Shown here: one piece after another, positions 28,156 through 40,213 of the stretch | How positions within the stretch are numbered: the stretch's first letter is position 1 | How the letters are laid out: each line of letters starts with the position of its first letter | Source of the DNA: Lepidurus packardi | Lineage: Eukaryota; Arthropoda; Branchiopoda; Notostraca; Triopsidae | Reading direction: 5' to 3' | NCBI GenBank assembly: GCA_023053545.1 | Contig: JAKZAN010000005.1 | Coordinates: 9,486,001-9,550,000, forward strand | DNA: 64,000 nucleotides | Translations under genes and position numbers: made by a program | The notes under the pieces: generated by a model | The model's input: the letters and a program-made list of their open reading frames with translations, nothing else | Database searches by the model: none | Told to the model about the DNA's origin: nothing

Positions 28156-31100
28156 CGTGAATGAACACACGGGACTGTTTTCTTGATTTCACCACCACAC
28201 CTGGAAGCCCAGTCCAAAGTCCATGTTCCAACTTTGGGTCATATTCTACACATTAGGGGAAAAAATGCCAAATAAATTCACTTTATTAAAAAAATATAGG
28301 ATGGGATTTTAATGAAACATTTCTTAAAAATCAAGTTTTGTTAGAAAGTCTTTTAAATTACAAATTAATATTAATACTATTGATATTAATAATTAATTAA
28401 ATTAATAAATCAAATAAATAAATAAATCAAATTAATATTAATACTATTATTAGTAATTAATATTAATACTATTGTGAACAACAATTCATTTTCATTTGTT
28501 TGCTGCTGATAACATCACTAATTAATAAAAGCATTTACAATATGTGTTAAGTTAAAATAGTAACATAATCTACAGAGGTAAATACTTACATTTATCGATT
28601 TAAAGAATATTATAATAAATTTGTAAATATATTATTTATAGTTAAATACGTTTTTAAACAGAATTCTAATAATAATAATGTTATTCATAAGAAAAAAAAA
28701 ATTACAGCAACTAGAATAAGTTTTTAAATATGCCATTGTATATTTAAAAAATAATAAAAAAAAATACTTATTACTTTATAATATAATGAAATAATATATA
28801 CAAAAAAAGATCTAATAGATTCATTTTAATAAATGAAAAAATTTCGTACTTCTTACGAATTTTTGTAATAACGTAGGTACGCAATAATATTTTTATTTTT
28901 TTGGCGACTGAGTGAAAGTATGTGGAATGGAAATGTATTGGCAAAATCCAGCCAAAAACACTTAAAAGGGGCAGGTTCAAGTGCTCTAATGCTATACCTT
29001 TTCGTTGGGAGATTCTCTCGCCCAAAACTACTATAAAGCTCGCTGATAAGACAAAACCACTGACCGCTTCTACTTGGCATAACTCACCTTTTAGGCTCCA
29101 ACTCAACCCCTCGAAGCAAACAACCTGGTGCCGCCAGTTTTCCGATCAAGCACCCTGGGTAACAAACCCACACCTTTTCGGCTTGAGAAAAGCCAAAAGG
29201 ATGATATGATAAGGGGTATATACCTTTTGCTTTAAGAGAGAGAGAAAGAAAGGCCGAACTAAAATGCATATATATACAATACCATTCTTGAAAGGATTTT
29301 TCACGGACCGAAAAACGGTTAGCTCTTACCTCTATAAGCCGCTATGGTATTTTTTTCGAGCAATTCCAAAACTATTCTCTCTCTGTCTCGCTCTTTTCTT
29401 TTCTCTTTCTTTTCTACACAACACAACTCGCAACTTCTGACTTCCTTCGGCTTAAACGAGAAAGATTATGCAAATAGGCACAGTCGATAGAAGCTTACGT
29501 CAACGAGCACCTTTTCCATCTTTATCATACGGAAAGAAAATAAAAAAAAATCCAAGGAAAATTGAATCTTTTGTTCTTCCAAGTTCAAAATTTGCCTAAT
29601 TCAAGCCATTTTGCTGTTTCATAATTTCCAAATGTCCATAACCTTATTAATTAATATTCTATCTTTTTATAATCCGATCTTTTCCTAACAATCCTGATTT
29701 CTTACTAAATGAAATTCGACTCTAACATCTACTTCAATAAGATTCAATTTTCTGACATTGCGATACTAATTATAAGTTCTACAGTTCTTATTGACATTTT
29801 TCATAATATCAACACATGAAAAGTTAACTTCACTAGAACATTACGGTTAAATTGGCTGAATTTGCTTGATTTTACTTTCCGAACACTTAACTTTCCGAAA
29901 AATAAATAAAAAATCCAACAAAATTCAAGTTATTCTCTAATAACCAAAGCAACAGAATATTTGCGAAGAGTAACAGTCGCAATTTATTGCAATGCGTTAT
30001 TCTGATCCACACTTTGATAAGTTTCGTGTTCAATAAGTCAAGGAATTCCCGAAAGTAAAAGCTTTCATACTCGAATTTTCCTGTTTTCTGAAACTTTTCA
30101 AACTGCCAATAATGATTTACTGATTTTCTAGATAATAAATAAAAAGCGCTGATTATACAGTTTTTGGGCCGTCAATAAACCGTAAGCTTTATGAAGTTAT
30201 GCGGGTCATCTTTAGAGGGGGTTGTTCTGGGGGGCAGGGAGGGGGCTAATAGGGACCTCCCAAACGCTGGAATTGACCATAATGATTACCGGAAACATAC
30301 GGTGCTATACCTACTTTTAAAATGTAGGCTATTGTTAGTCCTTCGGGGTGCACGAATCCTATTCCCAGTTTTTCGCACTTCACAATTTTCTGAAAGTTCT
30401 TTCTTTCTAATTTTTTCTATGGACAAATTCTTGACAATTTTCACTGCAGGCTCAACGATTCTACCACCTCATGTAGAGAGAAACGCTCACGCACGACTGA
30501 GAGAGACAGCCGATAGCAAGTCAGCCAAAAAGGGACCCGGAGCTTTGAAAAGGAGGTCCCACGGTTTTCCCTTCTTGCAGAGCAGCGAAAAATCCTCTCA
30601 GCGAGCGAAACCGGCAACGCACTTCCCCCTTTCTTCTTTAGATCTACGTATCCGTGCAGCGCCAGGTAACACTGAAAAGTTTGAGAAAATCGGAGGCGAT
30701 CCTCACGACAGCCAAATCCTCACGTCACATACATACACTCAAAAGCTATAGTGTTTTCTTGCGTTTGTATGCTATATAACCCCACCTCTCTACTTATAAG
30801 GTTCTCTCTAAGTCTTCTACCACCTAAACAGATACATAGAAGAACCACCTTTTTATTTTTTACCATTTTTTTTTTCAAGTTTCTCGAAGTCCCCTCCTTT
30901 TTCTTCTCTTTATGCAACTTTTTTTGAGCTTATAACTCTGTATTACTTTGGATCTCTGTGTGGTATCTCTCATACGTCCCATACGACACTTTTCAATGTC
31001 TATTCACACAGTATAGCGTCTCCCTAAACTTTTCCACACCACATTCACACAATATCCCCTCATCCAAGCCCCCATCGAAAATCCTTTTATTGATAATCTG

Positions 31101-31469
31101 ATTAAAGCTTTTGGCTTGGCCTGACAAACCTGGAACTGTGTGTGTGCTTCTGTTAAGTTGTAGACTTTTTTTATTTCTCTGTCTAATACACGAACAATAC
31201 AACTGTTTAAAAGGAAGAAAAGAAGTGGAGTTTAGCGAAGGGAGAGCCGCCAAACCTTTTCAGATACTGTCGAAGCCTCATAATTTTCGAGATTTTCCTG
31301 ATCCCTGGAGCCACTCAGTAATCGTAAGTTGCCAACCGTTAAGCACGTACTGGCGGTACTTTAAAAGCTTGCCTATTTGTCACTAAAGAAAAAGTCGTTT
31401 AAATAGGGGGCTTTTCTTTGCTGTTATACTCACACGGAAAAGGGAAAAGGTATAGGTTTTGTATTTTTA
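28156..31469 (-). other. Intergenic region upstream of slit (5' UTR/promoter candidate)
   Basis: It separates the slit start codon from the rccd1 stop codon, both on minus. From 28260 to 28900 it is extremely AT-rich and contains repeated TTAATATTAATACTATT-type units around 28370-28475. From about 30440 to 30720 it becomes more GC-rich and carries, on the minus strand, a TCAGT initiator-like sequence near 30500. That stretch could hold the first non-coding exon of slit, but nothing proves it. The 186-residue open frame at 30191-30751 (plus) has low-complexity composition and no domain. Confidence 0.5.
28370..28475. repeat. AT-rich tandem-like repeat upstream of slit
   Basis: The unit AATTAATATTAATACTATT occurs three times with AAATAAAT spacers, in a stretch that is almost pure A/T. 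Confidence 0.6.
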
Positions 31470-34361
31470 CTAAGATGTTAACCAAAAGGTATTCCAGGAC
31501 GAAGCCATAACACCAGATAATAAGGGCATCGATTGCCGAGTGGGGGCTGACGATGGGCTATAAAAGCCGGTTACCCGAGTTGGACGATCGCGGGACACCA
31601 AATCGCCAAGTCCAAGTTGGCCTTTGCCATTCCAGCCCCATGACCAACCAGATCCGTCCTCTATTTTAGATATTTTTTTTTGGACGAAAAAAAAAAATCA
31701 ACTTTACGAGAAGGAAGCATTAAAAAACACGACAAGGGCAAGAACCAAAGCCGTTATGCATTAGCTGCAAGTAAGTATAATAAAACGTTGAGAACTTGTG
31801 GGTAAGCCTTCCATAAAAACGTTACAAAGTAAACCATAATAATGAGAACAAATACCCGACCATAAATAAAACAAAAAACGAGGGACGACAAGGAAGCCAG
31901 ACGGGCAACGAGACCACATAATAAATACCGAACTTAAAGGTGTTGTTGTAACCAAATTACCCAAAACTGCAGCAGAATGACGCGATCCACAAGCAACCAT
32001 TTTCACAGGTGAGTCGTCCAAACCGAAGGTTTCCAGTAATACCGGTTCGGGTTGAATGTTCACAGTTTTATCCCTATTAAACGTTGACCATTTAAAAGCA
32101 GAACTTCTATTTTCAAAAATATGTTTAAAAAAGCAAGACAGAACGATCCTATAGGGGAAGTTCAAATAGTTAAAGAAAGCAAAGTAGGTATTGTATGTTT
32201 TATGATCTATGGCGGTTTCTTCAATATTAAGAAAGCGTTTGCTAAAAAAAAAGAATCGAACGCCATCTAATGAGCGCCGCACCACACACAACCCAACAAC
32301 CCGTCTTTCCCGCTCCAAGCGCGGTCAAGACGCCAAAACACGAATAGCTCATTCACGCAATGCTGTAGATACTAGCACTGGCTATCCTGCCCATCTGAAA
32401 TGACTACTGCTTGACAGACGCATGTTAAAGTTAGGTTAGGTTAACACTTGGTTATTCTAATGGTTCGAAGCACCCTGTGGCGTAAAAGCAAAATAAGGCT
32501 CTGGTAGGGTTTATTGCGGATCGCTAGGCGCCTCCTACAACCTGGGTAAAATCCACTGTATAGTATCCATAGCATGGCGTGAATGAGCCACTCGTCGCCA
32601 AACAGTATTTTAACTTTACTTTCATTTGTTCATAAAAGTGCGTACGGTAAGATGTTATTATAACATTAACCACTTATGTTCCAATATTAAAAACTCCATT
32701 AATTTCGTACTTTGAAACAGATTGAGCACGAAATTTCACAGTACAGTATCTTATTGATCGCTACATGGACTTTGCAAATTGAGCAATCACATTGCTTTCC
32801 CTTTGTTTATGCTTAGACCAATCCTGCGATTCTAGCCTACTACTACGCTAGGGAAATTTCTTCTAAATTCCTCAGTCAATTAAATGAGCAGGTTATTTAA
32901 TTGAATGACCTGCTCCTTTAGTTGACGAGTTTAGAAGGGATATCGTGTTGAGAACCCTACCTAAGCGTAGAAGTATGCTTCAAATGACAGGATTGGTCTA
33001 TAAAACGAAAAAGCAATGTGATTGGTCAACTTGCAAAGTCCATGTAGCGATCAGTAAGTTCGTAACTACACAGCGGAGAATTAAATAACTGAGAATTCAA
33101 GTTTATTTTCTCGTTAAAGTCATGTTATTTAAGTGTTCAAAGCACTTATGCTAATTACTGACATGATTTAAGGAAGGACGTCAATGTGGAAAGTTATAAA
33201 AAGTTAGGTTAATGCTTACCTGGAATGTTGACAGGCTGCGCAGGGCAAGCCAAGCTGACCACTTTCATTCCATCCCCAGACATACAAATCACCGCTATTA
33301 CTTACGACACACGTGTGCCAGCCTCCACAAGCTACTTTTTCAAGACGAATTCCCTGCAAGCTGTCGATCAGTCTTGGTTGCTCCTCATTAAGCAAAGTGC
33401 CATGCCCCAGCTGCCCTCGACTGTAAAAATACACACAGACAACATTGCAAAAGAAACTTGGATATAGCTTTTAAAAAATTCGCCCAAAAGATGTCTAACC
33501 TTCCACAGCCCCATGAATATACATCTCCAGACTGGGTAATTGCCACAAAATGTTCTTTGCCACAGGCTATGGTACTAACTTTCAGGTTTAAATTCGGAAA
33601 TAAGCACGTTGGAGGGCTCCATATGAATCCTAATTGCATCACGATTACTCACGTTTAAATGGCTGTCTTTTTATGTTACTTTTGAAGAATAAATACCCTG
33701 ATCGTCTAATGCGATTACGTTTCCTTCTTGTCCTATCAAGTCGACAAACTTGGCTTCGGTGTCTGTCATTATTTTCTTCCATTCCCCAAGGTGGTTTTTA
33801 TACAAATTACCCGCTTGGTCGAGTACTATTATCTTGTCCCTGCCAATCACACACTTTGTTATGTTTTAATGTGTGCGTATTAAGATTTTGATTTTAGAAT
33901 CTCACTTTTTCAACTCGCAGACTTTCAGGTAGTTTTAAATCAAGAATTCCTTTATTTTGACTTACGCCGTCAATAAAACCTTGAACGTGTAATGTGGACC
34001 CAGCATTTGAAGCACGTGGAGGTTCTAAACGCAAGTTTACGTATTGAAATTGCTGAGCAAAACGAACTTCCTTATGATAGTTAAAATAAGTTACTTATGT
34101 CTTCCCAAAATAAGCATCGTTTTGAAAAAATATTAATGATTAGTCACCTTCTACAATCAAGGCTGTCCAGGAACAAGCGAGACTCTTCATCCCTCTCTCA
34201 AGGATACATTCATTTTCTTTTTTACTAAAAGGTAGATGAGTAACTTCAGGGTAGATTGTTCTTAGGAGTTCAGGACTGGTGTCGTTCTTAGTGTCTTTCT
34301 TGTCTGTTTTTATTTGTTGACATAAGTAGCCACTCATTAAATACTGTACACGGGAACACAT
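31470..34361 (-). CDS. RCCD1: RCC1-repeat protein, RCCD1 orthologue (complete, 7 exons)
   Basis: Exons in transcript order: 34361-34148, 34066-33906, 33853-33697, 33629-33500, 33420-33220, 32073-31961, 31660-31470. They splice in frame to 388 residues, close to the vertebrate RCCD1 length. The C-terminal half carries RCC1 beta-propeller signatures: [12 protein letters not shown] (about 190-200), GQLGHGT with [11 protein letters not shown] and [12 protein letters not shown] (about 222-280), [11 protein letters not shown] (about 314-324) and [15 protein letters not shown] near 330. The N-terminal SWTALIVE fits the divergent first propeller blade of RCCD1. In mammals RCCD1 binds the KDM8 oxygenase and acts on chromatin; here that is inferred from orthology. 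Acceptor choices in exons 2-4 rest on phase and on keeping conserved frames open. The start codon is the least certain part, and no TATA box is evident. Confidence 0.9.
32757..33052. mobile_element. Foldback element with long inverted arms (about 300 bp) in rccd1 intron 5
   Basis: The left arm begins GATCGCTACATGGACTTTGC at 32757 and the right arm ends with its exact reverse complement at 33052. Similarity continues inward for about 145 bp per arm and includes CAATCACATTGCTTT and GACCAATCCTG on both sides. The centre near 32905 is itself a small hairpin (GAGCAGGT..ACCTGCTC). There is no open reading frame. This is the structure of a foldback MITE. I could not identify target-site duplications with certainty, so the superfamily is unknown. 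Confidence 0.8.
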
Positions 34362-35425
34362 TTTGATCTTATTTATTTAAATTTCAAGAAAATGAAACAC
34401 AGATGGACAATAAAATTACCAATTTTCTTGACACATAACTAATTGTAGCGTTTGGGGAGCTTTTCCGTAGTTTTCAACAATTACATGCTGCCACCTAGCC
34501 ATATCTCCTTTTACTAATATGCGTTTCGGGAGCAAAGGACGGGAATGGAGATGAAAGCTATGCTCTTGAGGGTGGGTCTTAACTTAACCTAACCTAACTC
34601 AATGAGACGTAGAAAGGTTGCTCTATCATTTATGGAGAAGTTCGGACACAACTACATAGCCCCCTATCGGGAGCTACCTAGAAGCTCATAGCAAAACCGT
34701 CTCACCAAACGCTACATTTAGTAGCAGCTCTTTTTTCTTAGTACAACTAAACTGGCTGAGAGCGAGAGAGATCCTCCGGAAGATCCGGTTAGTTTTAGAC
34801 CGGTCTAAAAATGCTACATACAGGTAGAAATATTAACCATGAAGTTAGGTCTAAATTTAAATTATATATAGAGTAATGCACAAAATAAACGCATTATTTC
34901 CCTATGTCGTTTTGTGTTACGGTACATTTACATTCCCCAAGAATGAATTCCCCCCAAAAGTTACTGAATTAATCCGATATTTTCTTATTACTGCTACTTG
35001 AGAAGGTTCTGAACGTCTTATACGCTCCAGAGAAGGGTTTTGGGAATGTTATATCGTTATTGACAACTGAGCAAGGGTTTTATGCTTTATCGGCTTGGGT
35101 AAGGGGTATATATCGTACCTGTCCTTCGGCAAGCTTTCTTTACTATTCAAGCATGCAACAAACCATTTCCGTTACACATGACCTTTTGGCTCCTCTGTCT
35201 TAAGAATTTTTGTCCTGATTAGACCTTGCATGTATGAATCATAAAAAGGCAAATCGTACCTAGGTAGATATTTTTATTAGTTATTATTTGCAATGTATTT
35301 TACAACGGATTTCCACTTTAAAGCGACTTTTGAGAAGTGCGAACCGCAGTGCAGATATACGTGAATTACGAAGCACGTGGGAGTGAGGGGGTCATAAGAA
35401 CACAGAATTTAAAAGGGAAATGAAT
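34362..35425. other. Spacer between rccd1 and the PAN-domain array
   Basis: It contains the 28-codon frame described separately, a short AACCTAACCTAA stretch at 34582 and, on plus, GGTATATAT near 35104. I see no further gene. Confidence 0.5.
34416..34502 (-). CDS. Possible 28-residue upstream ORF of rccd1
   Basis: ATG (34502) to TAA (34416) on the same strand as rccd1 and 54 bp upstream of its start. The product starts MARWQHVIVENYGKAPQTLQ and has balanced composition. Fusion to the rccd1 frame through the nearest GT..AG pair creates a stop, so it is not simply a missing N terminus. It may be a translated upstream ORF, an alternative first exon or chance. Confidence 0.25.
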   Translation of the reverse strand: MARWQHVIVENYGKAPQTLQLVMCQENW

Positions 35426-36213
35426 CTATGGATAAACAGAAAAGTTGTTGGGTCCAAAAAACTGTAAATTGTTAAAAGCAAAGTATCCCTGAAATGACAC
35501 GTGACTCACGATTGAAGTTAAAGAACCTTGTCCTGGACAAATATAATCGACAACAACCCCTTTGGGTTGTGGGTTATCTAGTGTTGGGTCACAGTACGGG
35601 TACATGTTCATATGCCAGTGCATGAAACTTGGGGTAGTTTGGTTTATTCCGAGATCGACATAGACGAGTTGAATTTTAGTTATGGTTACGGGACTGGAAA
35701 AGCTGATTTCAAAATTACCACTGGCCGTATCGCCGGGATAATATTCGCTTTTATAGTACAAGCCCGGGTTATTACAAAACACGTGCTCGGGATTCGAATC
35801 ATTCGAAACTCCCGGACTTCCTGGATTAACAGACGTAAAATTGACTAAGCTCTTGTAAAGTGAAAGCGAGTCAAGCGATGTTAAGAAATTACTTCCTTCA
35901 CTGCCTACCAAGATACACGATGAGTTTGCACCTGTCCAATTCAGATATAAGAGTCGTTAAAAAATATTCTTCCATTTTGCCGTTATATTCATAGGCATTA
36001 AACAAATTTCTTACCTTCCCAATCGACTGTGAAACATCCTGGCGTTTTATCACATAAAGCCATGCAAGCTAGCACTGAAAAAGCAGTCACTTCTACCATT
36101 ATTGTGAAGCAATGAGGGTTAACTTGTCGGTGATAGAGTATTGCCGAAGTATCTGGATAATTAAACGATATTAAAATCAGGGCCAACCCCGTTATATGTA
36201 AGAAGAGCCCCAT
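35426..36213 (-). CDS. Array copy 1: secreted PAN-like + beta-domain protein (two exons)
   Basis: Exons 36213-36015 and 35931-35426 join in phase 1 to give 234 residues. The start is the ATG before a hydrophobic leader (MGLFLHITGLALILISF); an earlier in-frame start would bury that leader. Residues about 25-78 carry the PAN/apple-like spacing C-x3-C-x5-C-x11-C (CMALC..GC..SSC). The remaining 150 residues form a beta-rich domain with the family signatures YYKS, FEISFSSPV, MHWHMN and FQGYFAFNNLQFFG, then end at VYP. Known PAN domains bind proteins or carbohydrate. The second domain resembles a galactose-binding-like sandwich only in general pattern. It is the most diverged intact copy and stands alone at the slit-proximal end. 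Confidence 0.8.
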
Positions 36214-38215
36214 GCTTCCGACGGTATCAGTCTCTGGACAACTGCTATGAAATTCATTCACACCAAAGTACTTCTTGCTGACCAGTTCTGCGCACTAAGC
36301 TTAGAATTGGACATACAGCTGTATTCAGGTCACTGGAAATTGAGGCACGACGCGCATAAGAAGGAACAGTCCCTGAAAATCATAAAAACTGGGAAGGGGA
36401 CCGAATTGGATTCTTGCTTATTAATACTTGCTTATTACACCGACCTGTAAAATATGTTCTTCCAGGACAAAACTTGCGCAACCGAGTTATATAGATTATT
36501 TTTCCGTGTCCTAATTTTCTCCGTTTGTGATTATTATTTGACTTTAGTGTATTGTGTAAATTTATTATACTAGACGACAAGTTCAGTCAAGTTTTGAACA
36601 CGTTGGTCAAGACTAAAGTGTAATGGTTCACAGTATAAAGGTAAACCTAAATTCTGGTCCAGACCACCAAGATGCACTGGGCACAGTGATCGGTAATGTA
36701 TCTTGAAAAGCGAAGTTTAGATTGAACCTTTTATGCGTTAGCGTCTGCTAGTTCGATTTGGAATAAACTTAATAAAATGTGTACCCTTCCAAATATTTGT
36801 GCGGTATTTCGGAGTAACTTGGTCACAAAAATCATACAGATAAGCTATAAAACTGCAGATTGCTTCTTCTATTATGCTGAAATGTTAAATTAGATATGCT
36901 TGACAATAGGCTGTGGGTCAAATACTGGTATACAATTATACTAGGAGAGTACATATAAAGAAGAACCCCGTGTTAGCATCTTGTAAATTGTGTAACTGAA
37001 TAAATCGCAATATGGAATCTCTCATCAATTTCCATTATTGCTGTCAAGCGAAACGAAGTAATGTTGACCCATGGCCTTTGCTCGTTGGCGATGGATTATA
37101 TCGCACGGGGAAGTCGTATAACATTCCAATGTTTCTGTGTAAAAACTCACCTGTTATTCTTGTCATAGAAAGGTGCCTCCGAGTAAGATAGCATGTATAG
37201 GTGGTCGGGATATAATGCTGTCTATCACTCGGAATTGGGAGTAACTGTCGGCCACTTTTAGACAACATCGAGCAACAATGTTTTTTATGTTTTCGAGCAA
37301 CAATGTTTTTTATACACTGCTACACCATACACCATAGTCAATGTTTCTTGGCTGCCATATTGTTTGTTACTAATGGTGTACTTCGATCACTAAGTCTTGC
37401 TGCACATTTTACCTAAAGCTAATTACTGTCGTTCAAGCTTGCGTTAAGGATGAATGCCAGAGTCTGTGGTTATACTAAAGATACAAATTATTAGAACAAC
37501 TAAGATCATGTAAATGGTTAAACTTGACCCTGTGAATTATATTTCGCAAGGTGTAAGCGTTTAAGCTATCATTGACAGCAAAACAAGAGTGAACTCAAAA
37601 CCATAACACTTAAGATTGCGATACTGCACAGAATGGGATAGGTTCATTATTATATTAGGAGGTGAGGGTACAGTTTAACTGCAATTGATTGAATAACTTG
37701 AACTATTGTTTTCTATCCATCATGAAAAGCACTGGACAAGGAAGAATGACAGGAATACATCTATAGGAATTGTATTCGAAACTTACTTATTCGACTCTTC
37801 ATTGGATCTTGCCACTATGGTCCTTGTTTCCTAATGTTCACACGAGATTGTAATTTTCTAGTTAGGGAAGACATTTTAATGTTCGGATATATTTTTGTAA
37901 ATAAATTCAGAATAATTATCCATCTTTATTGATATTACATCTTTCAAGAACATTACTTAGGATGTGCTGGATATTTTAAGCATTGCTGCGTTCAAGTATT
38001 GAAATGCAGCAATGTTATTCCACAGCAGCAATAGCTTGGTAGTAATACGGCATTTTATAGGCAAATAATGTAATTGTAACGTGGATTTCAAAGCAAACTC
38101 ACTATGGGATCACTTCACGAAACCACATAACGGAAGAAAATCCAAACTCACAGCTGAATAAATACAATAGGATCAATCAAATACTATGGATTTTGGAAAC
38201 AACAAGGAAAGCCAA

Positions 38216-38724
38216 TTATGGAAACACGACCAGGTTGTTGAGTCCAACAAATTTTAGGTTATTGAAAGAAAGATACCCTTGGTAAATTACATCGATTGAA
38301 ATGGAATTTACAGCGGGGCTACTGGGGCAATTGAACTGGAGGACAACTCCTGTGGGCCTAGGGGAAGGTGTTGGACATTCACAGTATGGGTAACTGTTCA
38401 AGTGCCAATGCATGAAGCCTGGGACAGTTTGATTTATTATGCCGAGGTCAATATAGGACAGTTGAGTTGCAGTTACAATGACGGGATCCAAGAAGGTAAT
38501 CACAAAACCAAGCGCGTACCCGCTTGCCTCACTATATGCGCTTTTATAGTAAATGGCTGGGTCAGAAGAAAACGCGTTCAGGGGATCGGAATCATTCGAC
38601 ACTCCAAAACTACTAGGTGTAATAGATACGTCAACCTGGCTGGTATAAAATGTTAAGGAGCCGTTCAGCGACGACAAAAGTGTACCACCTCCAGTGTTAA
38701 CAAAGATGCATGGTGGATACGATT
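38216..38724 (-). pseudogene. Array copy 2: exon 2 only, first exon deleted
   Basis: An open exon 2 (169 residues) is nearly identical to exon 2 of copy 4. It has an intact acceptor (TTGCCAG, read on minus), CIFVN, YYKSAY, MHWHLN and YQGYLSFNNL signatures, and ends at VVFP. The exon that should supply the signal peptide and three of the four PAN cysteines is absent. Where copy 4 has exon 1, this copy has short CAGCGATTTCAGCATCGAT-type repeats (38730-38795) and then resumes homology. It is therefore a 5'-truncated copy. It could still be used if spliced to the phase-compatible exon 1 of copy 3 upstream. Confidence 0.8.
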
Positions 38725-38729
38725 CTGGC

Positions 38730-38795
38730 AAGCAGCGATTTCAGCATCGATTTCAGCAGCAGCGATTTCAGCATCGATGTCAGATTTTAGCATTT
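38730..38795. repeat. Short tandem repeat at the exon-1 deletion scar of copy 2
   Basis: GCAGCGATTTCAGCATCGAT-type units occur about three times (with TTTCAGCAGCAGCG variants). They replace the segment that holds exon 1 in the duplicate block, so they mark the deletion junction. Confidence 0.7.
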
Positions 38796-39287
38796 TAATG
38801 GTACTTTGAAACGCACTTTCCTGCTAACGCTTGTCGTGGGAGTAATCATTGCTTTGGGGTCTGCCTTGCCTAATGCTTAGAAGTACTTCGATCAGCACCT
38901 GGAGTCGCATATCGGGTACTTATTACTCTTGGCTATATCCTAGTATTGTCACATGAATTTCCACGTAGAATTATAGTTGTTAGCTTCTCCCCTATTTCTA
39001 CGGAATGAACTGGTGGTTCCGGTAATCGACAACTCTTAACATACGCCTCATGGGCAGCATTCAATTCATAATTTTATTTTATTTCAATCTATTCAATCTG
39101 TAGAGCGGTAGCATTCAATGCTTCTTCATAACTCAGAAAACTCATAACTCATAACTGCAAAACATTTAGAATACGACTTGCTAGTAACAAATCATCACAA
39201 AATTATTATTGACTCAATTTGTAGTGAATCTATTTTGCAAAGAATTAGTGAAGGAGTAAAAAAAACACATGAAAATATAAAGCACAA

Positions 39288-40072
39288 CTATGGAAATAGA
39301 AGGACGTTATTGGTCCCGAAGATTTTCAAACTATTAAAAGCCACATAGCCTTGGAAATATATATGCAATGAAACGGAGCTAACAGCGGGACCTGCAGGAC
39401 AAAGGTAATTGACAGTAATTCCCTTAGGCTGTGGATTATCCAGTTTAGGGTAGCAGTACGGGGTACCGTAATTCATATGCCAGTGCATAGAGGTTGAAGT
39501 AGTTTCGTTTGCATAGACTAACTGAATGTTCGTTACAATTACCGAACGCGAAAAGGTAATCGCAAAACCCGAGGTAGTACTAACCAGTGAAGATCGAAAC
39601 GTGCTCTTGTAATAAGTCATTGGATCAGCGTGAAATGCGAGTTCGGTATGTGAATTACGGTAAACACCCATCACACCCGGCTTGATAACTAAGTCGATTA
39701 AATTGCTACTGTAGAACGCTTGCAAACCATTGAATGACGACAAGAGTGTTGAACCCGTGTTTCCAACCAAGATGCAATGTGAGTTTGTACCTATATTATG
39801 TAAACTTAGCTTTCAACTTATACTTCATAAATCCGGTAATAGCAGCTTTTCTGCACAAATGAAATACATTTCTTACCATTCCAAATGATTGTGTGGCAAT
39901 GCTGAGTTTGGTCGCAAAGAGCCATGCAAACTAGACGTGAGACTGTAATTACTGTTTTCATAATGGTAAAATGATAACTATTTTTTGCTTGGTGATACTG
40001 TTTTGCCCAAGTACTGGAACAAAAAAGTATTTGGAGAGTACATATTTTAACTAACAGAAGTAAGAGCTTCAT
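39288..40072 (-). CDS. Array copy 3: secreted PAN-like + beta-domain protein (two exons)
   Basis: Exons 40072-39877 and 39790-39288 join in phase 1 to give 232 residues. A leucine-rich signal peptide spans 1-23 (ends SSTWA). PAN-like cysteines C-x3-C-x5-C-x11-C occur in CMALCDQTQHC..SHC. The beta-domain carries FAITFSRSVIV, MHWHMN, two cysteines (TPYC, YLC) that may pair, and FQGYVAFNSLKIFG. Its own change is GVYRNSHTE, where the sister copies read GVSNDSHTE. It is the block A partner of copy 5. A TATA-like GTATAAAATAT lies about 115 bp upstream of the start (minus; 40179-40189). Confidence 0.85.
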
Positions 40073-40139
40073 GTCAGTAACTAGAGAATGTTAAAAAAAT
40101 ACTGAAAGAATACTAGTAGTGCTGCTACTCGAAGTCAAT

Positions 40140-40187
40140 GTTCATTGCTGACCTATGCGCATTGCTGTTGGTGTGATATATTTTATA
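40140..40187 (-). promoter_or_regulatory. Putative core promoter of array copy 3
   Basis: Read on minus, TATAAAA (40187-40181) precedes an initiator-like TCAGCAATGAAC (40151-40140). The intervening CAACAGCAATGCGCATAGG is retained upstream of copies 5, 6 and 7 (46069-46101, 47649-47682, 49245-49281). The TATA is kept in copy 5 and lost in copies 6 and 7. The transcription start is not proven. Confidence 0.45.
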
Positions 40188-40213
40188 CAAGGCAAGTTAT
40201 ACAGCCCTTAAAC

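Noticed and set aside
30191-30751. 186-codon open frame upstream of slit (plus)
   Set aside because: No domain, poor composition, no splice or promoter context. It overlaps likely slit leader DNA and has no sign of selection.
34576-34600. Telomere-like AACCTAACCTAA stretch
   Set aside because: Only two units, in a gene-rich interior. It is too short to indicate a telomere.
37044-37268. 74-codon minus-strand frame in duplication block A
   Set aside because: In the nearly identical block B the same frame has a stop codon after about 20 codons, so it is not maintained as coding.
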